From G965222535 sp965222535 (GTDB taxonomy: Bacteria; Pseudomonadota; Gammaproteobacteria; HK1): a stretch of 64,000 bases of DNA. The stretch is from positions 1,612,001-1,676,000 of the forward strand of contig OZ244957.1 of assembly GCA_965222535.1 (NCBI GenBank), given 5' to 3'. The position numbers were made by a program, and so were the translations under genes. The notes below the pieces were generated by a model. It was not told the DNA's origin. It saw only the letters and a list, made by a program, of their open reading frames with translations, and did no database searches. Positions 32,602 through 41,108 of this stretch are shown here, piece by piece (position 1 is the stretch's first letter; each line of letters opens with the position of its first letter).

Positions 32602-34080
32602 TCAATTCGGTATGGCCCCAAGAACAGTCACCTCCCCCGTCACCTCAAACATCCCCGTTATCTCCGCCGTCTCCCAAAGAAACTTTTTGGCACAACCGCT
32701 GTCGAATTCATGTCTATCAGCGCTCGTAACACGATTTACACTATCGCAACTGCGCGGTGTACCTAGGTAACTGTTAACCTGAAACATTAAAGCACTACCT
32801 TTATCCGTATTCGAAAAGTTCTGGTTATCATACAATGGGTCATAGGCGGCGTGGGTATGGTAACTGGCAACCCGGGTGGTGCCCGGTGGAAGTAAAGACT
32901 CAGGAATATCGACACTATCATTGTCACCGATGACCGCCTCAGTGTGCGCATAGGTGTTGTCCGCGTTACGGTACACCCAGCCACCGTACTCAAGGTTCAT
33001 CGCCACTGAGGGTGGGTTATAAAGGGTTAGTGCCGCCAACCCAGCATCATCCTCAGCACTCAAGCGGATTGCGTTGTCGCTACCCTTATCACCCGAAGAG
33101 AGCAACAGCACAGCACCCACAACCGCCGCGCCACCGCCGATCAGTACCCCCGCGGAAGGCCATTGGGGCGGTAGATCGCCGGTGTCGTCAGGTGCATCCT
33201 CGGGGAACGGTTGTTCAGCCCCCTCATCGGGGATCACCACGGGGTGCCCGGGTTTGTTTGTCTCACCCAGTGCCAACTGATAACGCAGGCTGATACGCTG
33301 CGCATCACTCTCCCGATAGAGGGGGTTTTCTAGGTTTTCATAGCTCAGCGAAAAGGTCGATGCACGCCGTGAGAAGCTGATCCCGAGACGCTCAAGCCGG
33401 GCGCCAGTGGTGCTGCTGATGCGGTTGACAAAAAGCCGCCAAGAGGCGTCCCTCAAAGACAAATCAAACCCGCTGCCAACGCGATCGCGTCCCCTCTGGG
33501 CACGCAAAAACCCAGCCCCCAAGTGCTTGCCAGTGAGCCCCAGATAGAGCCCTCTGCGGGTACTGACGCCTGCCGAGCGGAGTTGGACGCCAATCAAGCG
33601 TGCGCCAAATGGCATCGCGCAAGTAGCGCATTGGTAGTTTATTCCAAGGCTTTTATAATTAAAGTCAGACAAGCTGCCGCCGTGCACAAAATACGGGTTC
33701 AAGCTAGGATATACGCTGTGGTTGGTTTTTAGGAAAGAGCGCCCGCTGCCACTCGCTAACGCCACCGTCGCATTGCCTTTACGCAGCGCGAAGCTGTGCT
33801 GGCGTTGATGGGAGGCGCGCTGATGGGAATAATAAAAACCGACCCCGGCGATCCCCTTAGAGGAGAGTGCGAAGCCGGTCAGCGGGGTCGCGTGATAACG
33901 CCTCAAGGCCTCATGCCGCGAGCGATAGTAGTCGCGCGATAACGATAAAACCACATCGTTTGGCAGGCGGTAACGGAGCTGAATGGCCCCCCCCTGCGCG
34001 GTGCTCAACACCTCCGCCGCTGGTGCCGCATTGAGTGCCAACAACACCGTCAGTGCTACGATTCTGCAATCAATACGCAT
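32602..34080 (-). CDS. Exported beta-rich protein with transmembrane segment and C-terminal DUF4329 domain
   Basis: 492 residues from the ATG at 34080, preceded by GGAGG six bases upstream. Signal peptide at 1-22; residues ~30-270 alternate polar and hydrophobic residues as in beta barrels or beta sandwiches; 270-308 are Pro/Asp/Glu-rich; 309-328 form a hydrophobic segment (SAGVLIGGGAAVVGAVLLLS); residues ~355-445 match DUF4329 (YGGWVYRNADNTYAHTEAV, VASYHTHAAYDPLYDNQNFS, SYLGTPRSC). DUF4329 occurs at the C-termini of Rhs/YD-repeat and secreted proteins; its YHTH motif recalls JAB/MPN metal sites (inference). The N-terminal module is not recognised. Function unknown, likely surface or envelope. 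Confidence 0.7.
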   Translation of the reverse strand: MRIDCRIVALTVLLALNAAPAAEVLSTAQGGAIQLRYRLPNDVVLSLSRDYYRSRHEALRRYHATPLTGFALSSKGIAGVGFYYSHQRASHQRQHSFALRKGNATVALASGSGRSFLKTNHSVYPSLNPYFVHGGSLSDFNYKSLGINYQCATCAMPFGARLIGVQLRSAGVSTRRGLYLGLTGKHLGAGFLRAQRGRDRVGSGFDLSLRDASWRLFVNRISSTTGARLERLGISFSRRASTFSLSYENLENPLYRESDAQRISLRYQLALGETNKPGHPVVIPDEGAEQPFPEDAPDDTGDLPPQWPSAGVLIGGGAAVVGAVLLLSSGDKGSDNAIRLSAEDDAGLAALTLYNPPSVAMNLEYGGWVYRNADNTYAHTEAVIGDNDSVDIPESLLPPGTTRVASYHTHAAYDPLYDNQNFSNTDKGSALMFQVNSYLGTPRSCDSVNRVTSADRHEFDSGCAKKFLWETAEITGMFEVTGEVTVLGAIPN

Positions 34081-34261
34081 AAAAAACCTCCACTTTAGGG
34101 TGCTGCGCGCCCCTTGGGGCGTGTCCATCCGTTGTGGCGGCTTGCGGTGCGGTGCGGTGCGACGACAAAGGAAGCATTGATTTGCACTGCCACGGCTCCA
34201 GTTTGCCGCCAATCGCCTCTTTGACGGAGCGCTATTTTAAGGGGTGGCGTTGTACCATGCC

Positions 34262-36088
34262 TCAACCAGTGCTGTGGTCAGTGCTATGGCGGGCGCGTTT
34301 GCGTTGGTGCTCTGCGCGCAACTGTTTACGGATGCGAATGGCTGCCGGGGTGATCTCCACCAATTCATCTTCGGCAATGAACTCTAGCGCCTGCTCCAGA
34401 TCGAACTTTTGTGGCGACGTTAACTGGATATTCTCGTCCGACCCCGCGGCGCGCATATTGGTCAGTTGCTTGGCTTTCATTGGATTGACCACCAGATCAC
34501 CGCTGCGACAATGACTGCCGATCACCATCCCTTCGTAAATCCGCTCCCCTGGAGAGATAAACAACCGCCCGCGTTGCTGTAAATTAAACAAGGCATACGC
34601 CAAGGCACGCCCCGCGCCATTGGCGACCAATACGCCGTTGGCGCGCTTCACAATTTGCCGGGGGTGACAAATAGCATAATGCGAAAAGCTGCGATATAGC
34701 AACCCAGAACCGGAGGTCAGCGTCATAAACTGGGTACGAAAACCAAGCAGTGCACGCGCCGGTAGCGTGTAGTCTAGGCGCACCCGGTCGCGGTTATCGG
34801 GCACCATATCGGTGAGGGTGGCGGCGCGTTCGCCCAGAATTTCCATGACCGCTCCCCGGTGCTCGCTATTGATATCGATCGTCAGTTGTTCATACGGCTC
34901 GCTGAGCTGACCATCGATATGCTTTAGAATCGGCTGCGGCGGCGATACGGCCAGCTCATAGCCCTCGCGCCGCATGGTTTCAATCAGGATCGCCAAGTGC
35001 AGCTCGCCGCGCCCCGATACAAGGAACTTATCCGCGTCATCGATGCACTCAACGTGCAGCGCGACGTTATGGATCAGTTCCCGATCCAAGCGCTGTTTAA
35101 TCTGACGGCTGGTCAGGTAGCGCCCACTTTCCCCAGCGAACGGCGAGGTGTTGACATGGAAGGTCATGCTCACGGTCGGCTCGTTGAGCGAAAGTGGCGG
35201 CAGTGCCTGCGGTGCCTCGACAGCGCACAGCGTATCGGAGACGCGCAGATCATCAATGCCAACTACGGCCACCACATCGCCAGCACTTGCGGCTTCCATT
35301 GCGATGCGCTTTAATCCTTGCGAACACAACACCTGCTGCACCTGCGCGTAGCGGTTGCGCTGATGCCGATCGATGACGATGACCCGCGTATTCGGCCTGA
35401 GGGTACCGCGCTGGATGCGCCCGATGCCAATCGCGCCCACATACGGTGAGTAATCCAAGGTACTTATTTGCATCTGCAGCGGCAGATCAGGCGATACCTG
35501 TGGTGGTGGTACATGGGTCAAGATGGCATCCAGTAAGGGTGCCATGTCGCTACTGCCGACGGGGTTGCAGTGATCGGCGTAACCGCGCAAAGCAGACGCA
35601 TAAAGCACTGGGAAATCGAGCTGTTCCTCGGATGCGCCAAGGCGATCGAACAGGTCAAAGGTTTGGTCCAGCACCCAGCTCGCACGCGCCGCCGGACGAT
35701 CGACTTTGTTGATGACTAGGATCGGCCTGAAACCACGCCCCAGCGCTTTGGCGGTCACGAAACGCGTCTGCGGCATCGGCCCTTCAACCGCGTCCACCAA
35801 TAGCAATACCGAATCCACCATCCGCAATACCCGCTCTACTTCGCCGCCGAAATCAGCATGCCCCGGGGTATCGATGATGTTAATGCGATGCGCACGCCAC
35901 TCAATCGCAATGTTCTTCGACAGGATCGTGATCCCCCGCTCACGCTCCAGATCGTTGGAGTCGAGGATGCGGCTGACTCCGCTGGTGCGACGGTCAAGTG
36001 CGCCTGACTGTTCCAGCAGCTGATCCACTAGGGTCGTTTTCCCATGATCAATATGGGCGATGATGGCAATGTTACGAATCGATGTCAT
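34262..36088 (-). CDS. typA: Ribosome-associated GTPase TypA/BipA
   Basis: 608 residues from the ATG at 36088, matching the family's usual start (MTSIRNIAIIAHIDHGKTTL). Translation-factor GTPase acting on ribosomes under stress and in 50S assembly. G motifs: AHIDHGKTT (G1), RGITI (G2), DTPGHADFGGEV (G3), NKVDRP (G4), SA in YASALRGY (G5). Elongation-factor domains follow, and GLLYRSFSHY and LVVNPMKAKQLTNMRAAGSD mark the BipA-specific C-terminus. Frame is open to 36118, but that upstream sequence lacks homology. Confidence 0.97.
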   Translation of the reverse strand: MTSIRNIAIIAHIDHGKTTLVDQLLEQSGALDRRTSGVSRILDSNDLERERGITILSKNIAIEWRAHRINIIDTPGHADFGGEVERVLRMVDSVLLLVDAVEGPMPQTRFVTAKALGRGFRPILVINKVDRPAARASWVLDQTFDLFDRLGASEEQLDFPVLYASALRGYADHCNPVGSSDMAPLLDAILTHVPPPQVSPDLPLQMQISTLDYSPYVGAIGIGRIQRGTLRPNTRVIVIDRHQRNRYAQVQQVLCSQGLKRIAMEAASAGDVVAVVGIDDLRVSDTLCAVEAPQALPPLSLNEPTVSMTFHVNTSPFAGESGRYLTSRQIKQRLDRELIHNVALHVECIDDADKFLVSGRGELHLAILIETMRREGYELAVSPPQPILKHIDGQLSEPYEQLTIDINSEHRGAVMEILGERAATLTDMVPDNRDRVRLDYTLPARALLGFRTQFMTLTSGSGLLYRSFSHYAICHPRQIVKRANGVLVANGAGRALAYALFNLQQRGRLFISPGERIYEGMVIGSHCRSGDLVVNPMKAKQLTNMRAAGSDENIQLTSPQKFDLEQALEFIAEDELVEITPAAIRIRKQLRAEHQRKRARHSTDHSTG

Positions 36089-36270
36089 GGGTAAGTTCGG
36101 GGCTGACGCTCGCATCACAAGATACGGCGGTAAAAGGGTGGGGGGAGCGGTGCTTTTTAAGTGTTTTTTATAAAGGCTCTGGTGGATTTATCAGGGTTCC
36201 CGCGGCGGCGCTTTGAAGGGTGTTTTATTGCGGCGATGGTTGCTTCTCAAACTGCTATAATCCGCATCGG

Positions 36271-36414
36271 GCTATCTCGAAAAACCAGTTTCGTTAGCTT
36301 TTCGAGGTAGCGTCTATTGGCGGAATGGTTATAAATCCATGACAAAATTGGGGGCTTATGTTACAGGGGTTAAGGTCCCTTCCGCCACCCCCCATCCCGC
36401 TTTGGTTTTTCGAT
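36271..36414 (+). repeat. B5 hairpin joined to dispersed repeat A, copy A3
   Basis: Hairpin GCTATCTCGAAAAACCAG ... TTTTCGAGGTAGC (36271-36311) runs straight into GTCTATTGGCGGAATGG, TTATAAATCCATG, GGGGCTTATGTTACAGGGG, GGTCCCTTCCGCC, CCCCATCCCGCTTTGG, TTTTTCGATG. This joined B+A arrangement suggests that the B hairpin is one end of a larger element. It occupies much of the gap 36119-36534, which has no gene. Confidence 0.75.
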
Positions 36415-36534
36415 GACCGAAGTAATCCCAAAATCGCCTACACCACTCGCTGTGCCAGCGGCGGTACTGCGCCGCGGGTCGCAGGATGCCACCGCTCTAG
36501 GCGTTTATCTGACGTGCTTTCAGGAGGTTCGCAT

Positions 36535-37125
36535 ATGTCCGTTGCCGTAGCCATTGAGAAGGACGGCGTCATCGCGCTGGCTACCGATAGCCAGACCTCA
36601 ATCGGGCAGGAAAAATTACCGGTCAAGAATTTCCATGACGACAAAATTATGCATATTGGCGATAGCTATATGGCAAGCACCGGTTGGAGCGTTTACAGCA
36701 ACATCGTGTACGACTGGCTGGAAAACAACAGACACCCCCCACAGTTGCAAGATACCGCAAGTATTTTTCTCTTCTTCAAGTCGCTTTGGGCGGTGCTGCA
36801 CGATCGCTATCACCTAGTTAAGGATCAGGAAGACGACAGTGAGTCACCTTTCGGCAGCCTTGACAGCTCATTTCTGATCATTGCCCCTAGGGGCATATTC
36901 TCCGTCGCGCCAGACCTTGCCGTGTCGCGCATCCAGAACTATTTTGCAATTGGCGCGGGGGCTGAGGTCGCGCTCGGCTCACTGTATACGACGCACTCCA
37001 TGGCGCATGGTGCCGAGGCAATCGCAACCACGGCGATCGAAGCGGCGATTGCTCACAACATCTATTGCGGCGCACCGATCAACAGCGTCGTCATCCAACC
37101 CCAAACAGCCACCAGAAGCCCCTAA
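36535..37125 (+). CDS. Proteasome-fold (Ntn-hydrolase) protein, HslV-like, with Ser at position 1
   Basis: 196 residues from the ATG at 36535, with a strong AGGAGG eight bases upstream. The start MSVAVAIEKDGVIALATDSQ resembles the HslV/20S beta pattern (T-T-I-V-A-V...D-G...A-G-D-G-Q). After Met removal, Ser1 could be the nucleophile, Asp17 (ATD) is conserved, and a Lys near 33-36 (FHDDKI) could correspond to the proteasomal Lys33. GDSYMASTGWS and YFAIGAGAEVALGSLYTTHS, with the conserved AxGxGxxxA strand-turn region, support the fold. No hslU-like ATPase is beside it. True proteolytic activity is unproven; it may be an HslV-related stand-alone family. Confidence 0.68.
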   Translation: MSVAVAIEKDGVIALATDSQTSIGQEKLPVKNFHDDKIMHIGDSYMASTGWSVYSNIVYDWLENNRHPPQLQDTASIFLFFKSLWAVLHDRYHLVKDQEDDSESPFGSLDSSFLIIAPRGIFSVAPDLAVSRIQNYFAIGAGAEVALGSLYTTHSMAHGAEAIATTAIEAAIAHNIYCGAPINSVVIQPQTATRSP

Positions 37126-37154
37126 ACCCTTCGGGCCACCTCGCAGGGGCAATG

Positions 37155-37180
37155 CCAAGCGGCGCAATCGCGCCGCTTGG
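37155..37180. terminator. Bidirectional hairpin between convergent genes
   Basis: CCAAGCGGCGC, loop AATC, GCGCCGCTTGG: an 11-bp perfect stem located between the stops of the proteasome-fold gene and the convergent unknown gene. There is no strong T-run, but position and stem strength suit a shared terminator. Confidence 0.55.
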
Positions 37181-37197
37181 TGCCTTAGTGCACCGCC

Positions 37198-37629
37198 TTA
37201 CTTGCCGAAGATCAGCTTACTCTTTGAGGCGGGAGCGCCCCCCACCCCAAGCCCTGCTGCGCTAGGTATTCCAGGCGGCACGGCGGTTGGGACAACGATA
37301 CGTGAACTGTCATCTCGTTTCATTTGCTGAGCGCGCTCCTGCAACTGGTTGATCTCCTGTTGCATCGCATCGCCCAGCTTTGAAAACGCTTCCTCAAGGC
37401 TGGAAGCTTCTATCCGCGCCTGTAGCGGCAAAGTACCGAATTGGGTCGCCAGCGTCGTTTCAGCAATGTATTCAACGCGGCGGTTGTGATCAGGTATGCC
37501 TTCTTTGGTCACCGGTCGCAGGCGACGAATCGTGGCCGCGCCCAAGTCAGTGAAAATATCCTCTTGGTACAACGCGTCGATATTAACCTCAATGGTGAGG
37601 CTGTCATCGGTGCCGATATCCATCATCAT
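37198..37629 (-). CDS. Unknown soluble protein convergent with the proteasome-fold gene
   Basis: 143 residues from the first of three ATGs (37629, 37626, 37623); AAGGAGCT precedes them, and the third gives the best spacing. The first ~85 residues (LTIEVNIDALYQEDIFTDLG, AATIRRLRPVTKEG, YIAETTLATQFGTLPLQARI) look beta-rich; 85-108 are a short helix rich in Glu/Gln (EAFSKLGDAMQQEINQLQER); the tail is Pro/Gly/Ala-rich and ends in KLIFGK. I do not recognise a family. A strong ribosome site and normal composition argue that it is real. It may be functionally linked to the facing gene, but only proximity suggests it. Confidence 0.65.
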   Translation of the reverse strand: MMMDIGTDDSLTIEVNIDALYQEDIFTDLGAATIRRLRPVTKEGIPDHNRRVEYIAETTLATQFGTLPLQARIEASSLEEAFSKLGDAMQQEINQLQERAQQMKRDDSSRIVVPTAVPPGIPSAAGLGVGGAPASKSKLIFGK

Positions 37630-37785
37630 AGCTCCTTATGAACTGGGTTGAAGCGCTGGGTAAGCGAAAACAAGCGCTGATTTCAATTCAGGATGTTTGA
37701 TGAGCCAAGCCAATCTGCCTCATCACCCACCGCCAGATTCGGCGCTCCACGGGATGCCGCCGACCAAAGCGGGTGGTCCAAGACC

Positions 37786-38970
37786 TCAGTGCTGCCAGTA
37801 ATGGTCGATCAGCAGTTGTGCGACTTCAGGGCGGGTGATTTCCGGCGGGGGAGCAATCCCCTGCGTTAGCATTTGACGCAACTGGGTGCCGGAAATCAGC
37901 GTGAAATCGTCAGCACTGTGATCAGGCGCATCGCGCATCATCACCACCTGCCCAAGCTTCTTCGACCACGCGGTATGATCGGCGCGATAAATGGCGATCT
38001 GCAGTGCTCCCGCAGGCACTGCGTCAGTGAAAATGGTCTGCGCGTCAAACGCGCCGTAGTAATCACCAATCCCGGCGTGATCACGGCCGATGATGAAATC
38101 AGTGCAGCCTGCGTTCTGGCGGAACAGGGCATGCAACACGGCTTCACGCGGGCCGGCATACAGCATGTCAAAACCGTAACCCGTCACCAGCACCGTATCG
38201 CGCGGGAAGTAGTGTCTGACCATCGTACGGATCGCCGCGTCGCGTACTGACGCCGGCAGATCCCCGGGCTTGAGCTTGCCCAGCAGCATATGCACCAAGA
38301 TGCCATCGGCGTTGCAGGCGTTGAGCGCCATTTTGCACAGCACCTCATGGGCGCGGTGCATCGGATTGCGCGTCTGAAAAGCCACTACCCGCTGCCAGCG
38401 GCGCGCCGTTATCGCATCGCGGATGTGCTGTGCAGTACAGAAAGTATCAGGGAAATCGCGCTCGAAATAGCTGTAGTGCAACACCTCAATGGCACCTTTG
38501 ATGAGGTAAGCGCCTTGGGCAAAAAAATCATCAACCCCGCGATGCTGGCGATCCAAGGTGCGATATACGTTGAGCGCAATTTGCTCCAGATCGGCGGTGC
38601 TGGCGCGCTCTATTGAGGCAACTTCCTGAATCGCTAACGGCACGTCGTTATCAAGGTTTGGATCGAGCAACGCAATCCGCTTTGCGCCAGCGATAGCCTC
38701 AATATCATGGCTCCGATTGAGGATCGGCACCGGCCAGAACAAGCCCCAAGTGGTATGCATGTCGGTGGCGATTTGCAGCGCATCGGGCAACCCCATATAC
38801 CCCCGCAGCGGGGTGAAATACCCACTGCCGAGCATCACTGCGCTGGCCGCCGCCGCCGAACTGAGGCGTATCGCCGGTAGCGATCGTGCGGACTCGATTA
38901 GCGCCATGCGCCGATCGTGATCGGCCACGTAGCAGGGGGTTAAAATATCGCTGCCGTGGGGGGGTATCAT
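37786..38970 (-). CDS. sat: Sulfate adenylyltransferase (ATP sulfurylase, Sat type)
   Basis: 394 residues from the ATG at 38970 (MIPPHGSDILTPCYV); an in-frame ATG at 39033 would add 21 residues. Interconverts sulfate + ATP and APS + pyrophosphate. Signature motifs: AFQTRNPMHRAHE (Q-T-R-N-P-x-H), HMLLGKLKPGDLPA, PREAVLHALFRQNAGCTDFI and GRDHAGIGDYYG. This homo-oligomeric type is used by sulfur oxidisers in the reverse direction with AprAB, and also in assimilation; no aprAB or cys genes are visible here, so the direction cannot be told. Confidence 0.95.
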   Translation of the reverse strand: MIPPHGSDILTPCYVADHDRRMALIESARSLPAIRLSSAAAASAVMLGSGYFTPLRGYMGLPDALQIATDMHTTWGLFWPVPILNRSHDIEAIAGAKRIALLDPNLDNDVPLAIQEVASIERASTADLEQIALNVYRTLDRQHRGVDDFFAQGAYLIKGAIEVLHYSYFERDFPDTFCTAQHIRDAITARRWQRVVAFQTRNPMHRAHEVLCKMALNACNADGILVHMLLGKLKPGDLPASVRDAAIRTMVRHYFPRDTVLVTGYGFDMLYAGPREAVLHALFRQNAGCTDFIIGRDHAGIGDYYGAFDAQTIFTDAVPAGALQIAIYRADHTAWSKKLGQVVMMRDAPDHSADDFTLISGTQLRQMLTQGIAPPPEITRPEVAQLLIDHYWQH

Positions 38971-39095
38971 CTGTATTCTGTCGCAAATCGATGGGTAAGA
39001 GCATTCCGTGAGATAAAATCCGCAAAGTCGCATCCCGCAAGCTGGAGGTCGTGCGTAGAATAGAGTTTGTCAGTTGAATTGTACACAACAACAGG

Positions 39096-39230
39096 ATGTC
39101 AGAAGTGAGCAGGAAAGCGTTTAATCAATCCATTGGACAGCTAAGAAGTCTTACGGTGAAACAACGAGCGCGGTTGTCGTCGCTGCTGGCAGGAAACAGT
39201 GCCACATCAAGCACTCAGATAGAGCTGTGA
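39096..39230 (+). CDS. 44-residue small ORF, possible transposase N-terminal remnant
   Basis: MSEVSRKAFNQSIGQLRSLT, VKQRARLSSLLAG... ending in IEL. The pattern (L..L....Q...L..LL) resembles the short N-terminal region of some IS1595-like transposases, but the match is vague and no ribosome site is obvious. It could equally be random. Confidence 0.25.
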   Translation: MSEVSRKAFNQSIGQLRSLTVKQRARLSSLLAGNSATSSTQIEL

Positions 39231-39311
39231 TCTGGGACGGGGGAGGGCCAAACTCAGATCATCAAAGCACCGAAACAAGCATCATATGCGGTATCGACTG
39301 AAGGTTTGCCG

Positions 39312-39317
39312 TATAAT
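39312..39317 (+). promoter_or_regulatory. Possible -10 box upstream of the small ORF/pepA
   Basis: Consensus TATAAT at 39312-39317 with no strong -35 at the right distance. The 580-bp gap between sat and pepA otherwise holds only two tiny ORFs (39096 and 39384). Confidence 0.3.
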
Positions 39318-39383
39318 AGCTACCGTTTATTGCGGGTTTGAGAGTCCTTATACCGAGTTCAAACTGACCATAAAAGGAGAGCT

Positions 39384-39530
39384 ATGATGACTGTACCTCG
39401 CCGTGCTCGTACTACCCCTGCCCGGCGGCGTGAAATCCAGACGGGTTCGTTATCGCAACCAGCGATGGTCAATTATTTAATCCATCGGATACCATCCACC
39501 CGGTACCCAATAGTGCTGAAAGTCTTGTGA
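39384..39530 (+). CDS. 48-residue Arg-rich small ORF ahead of pepA
   Basis: Starts MMTVPRRARTTPARRREIQT after AAAAGGAGAGCT, an excellent ribosome site, and ends 23 bases before pepA. The N-terminal half is very basic, the C-terminal half moderately hydrophobic (YPIVLKVL). No family recognised. The strong ribosome site and tight spacing to pepA suggest it may be translated, either as a leader peptide or as a small basic protein. Confidence 0.45.
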   Translation: MMTVPRRARTTPARRREIQTGSLSQPAMVNYLIHRIPSTRYPIVLKVL

Positions 39531-39553
39531 TCATTATTCCGAGGAGATAAAAC

Positions 39554-41068
39554 ATGGAAATCAACGTACACATTGCGGTGGCGGACGAGCTGAAGGTTGA
39601 CTGCTTGGTGGTCGGAGTCGCCAAAGGGCGGCGGTTGAATCGGCGGTTCGTTGGGCTTGGCGCTACGGCAAGCGCCGCGCTGACCGCGCTGATTGAACCG
39701 CTTGGCTTCAAGGGCGAAGCCGGCGAGAGCCTGTGGCTGCATGCCTGCAACGTGGGCGCGGCGCGCAGCTTGCTGCTGGTTGGCGTCGGGACAAGCGCGA
39801 CGCTGAAGCCGGATGATTGGGACAAGGTGTTGCACGCTGTCAGCACGGCGCTATCGTCTGCGCCGGCGACACGCAGTATCGCCTGGGGGTTGACGGCGGT
39901 CACGGTGCGTGGGTGCAGCGCGCAGCGCGCCCTAGCGCAGGCAATCGAGGCGATAGGGTGCCTTGCGTACCGCTTTGAGCCGCTGAAGAGCGCTGCTACC
40001 CGCTCCAAGCAAGCGCCGTTTGAGGCGTTGCTGATCGCCGTCTCGGCGCGCGGCAAAGCCGCCGCCACCAGCGCCGTTACCGAAGCGCGAGCGCTGTTGA
40101 AGGGCCTGACCTTGGGGCGCGATCTGGCGAATCTGCCGGCGAATGTCTGCACCCCAACGTATCTTGCCGAGCAGGCGCAACGCCTCGCCAACGAATACCC
40201 ACGCATCACCACCACCGTGATTGATGCTGCCGCAGCGGAAGCGCTGGGAATGAAGGCATTCCTCGCGGTCGCCGCCGGCAGCTGCGAGCCGCCGCAGTTC
40301 ATTACGCTGAGCTACGCAGGCGGCAAAGCGGGTGCGCCGTCGATCGTATTGATCGGCAAGGGGGTTACCTTTGACGCAGGCGGCATATCGCTGAAGCCGA
40401 GCGCCAAAATGGACGAGATGAAGTTTGATATGTGCGGCGCGGCAAGCGTACTCGGTGCATTGGTCGCCGCCGCCGAACTGGATCTGAAGCTCAACATTGC
40501 GGTCTTGGTGCCAGCCACTGAGAACCTACCCGACGGCAAAGCCATCAAGCCGGGGGATATCGTGCGCACGATGTCAGGGCAAACGGTGGAGATCCTGAAT
40601 ACCGACGCCGAAGGGCGGTTGATCCTGTGCGATGCGATCCACTATGCCAAACAACACTTCGATTGCGATGCAGTGATCGATGTAGCGACCCTGACCGGCG
40701 CGTGTATCGTCGCCCTCGGGGCGCACGCCAGCGGCGTATTCAGCAATCACAGAGGGCTCGCCAAGGCGCTTTGCGAAGCCGGGGAAATCGCCGCTGATCG
40801 CGCTTGGGAAATGCCCTTGTGGGACGCCTACGGCGACGCCCTGAAAAGCCAGTTCGCGGATCTCGCCAATATCAGCAGCGACGGTGCGGCGGGGGCGATT
40901 GTAGGCGCGGCTTTTCTCGCCAAATTCGCTACTTCCTTGCGTTGGGCGCATATCGATATCGCCGGCACCGCATGGCGCGGCGGGAGCAAGAAAGGCGCTA
41001 CTGGCAGGCCGATTGGCTTGTTGCTCCAGTACTTGTTGCAACGCGCTGAACGCAGCGCCAAAACGTGA
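39554..41068 (+). CDS. pepA: Leucyl aminopeptidase (PepA, M17)
   Basis: 504 residues, standard length, with GAGGAG eight bases upstream. Two-metal cytosolic aminopeptidase removing N-terminal residues; in E. coli PepA is also a DNA-binding accessory factor for Xer recombination. The M17 active site is intact: GKGVTFDAGGISLKPSAKMD, EMKFDMCGAASVLGA, and the signature NTDAEGRLILCDAI. The N-terminal domain begins MEINVHIAV. Followed by holC after 40 bases, the usual gammaproteobacterial order. Confidence 0.97.
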   Translation: MEINVHIAVADELKVDCLVVGVAKGRRLNRRFVGLGATASAALTALIEPLGFKGEAGESLWLHACNVGAARSLLLVGVGTSATLKPDDWDKVLHAVSTALSSAPATRSIAWGLTAVTVRGCSAQRALAQAIEAIGCLAYRFEPLKSAATRSKQAPFEALLIAVSARGKAAATSAVTEARALLKGLTLGRDLANLPANVCTPTYLAEQAQRLANEYPRITTTVIDAAAAEALGMKAFLAVAAGSCEPPQFITLSYAGGKAGAPSIVLIGKGVTFDAGGISLKPSAKMDEMKFDMCGAASVLGALVAAAELDLKLNIAVLVPATENLPDGKAIKPGDIVRTMSGQTVEILNTDAEGRLILCDAIHYAKQHFDCDAVIDVATLTGACIVALGAHASGVFSNHRGLAKALCEAGEIAADRAWEMPLWDAYGDALKSQFADLANISSDGAAGAIVGAAFLAKFATSLRWAHIDIAGTAWRGGSKKGATGRPIGLLLQYLLQRAERSAKT

Positions 41069-41108
41069 GCCGGCCGGCTGTAGCGACCGTACCGTACGCC
41101 GTAAAACC

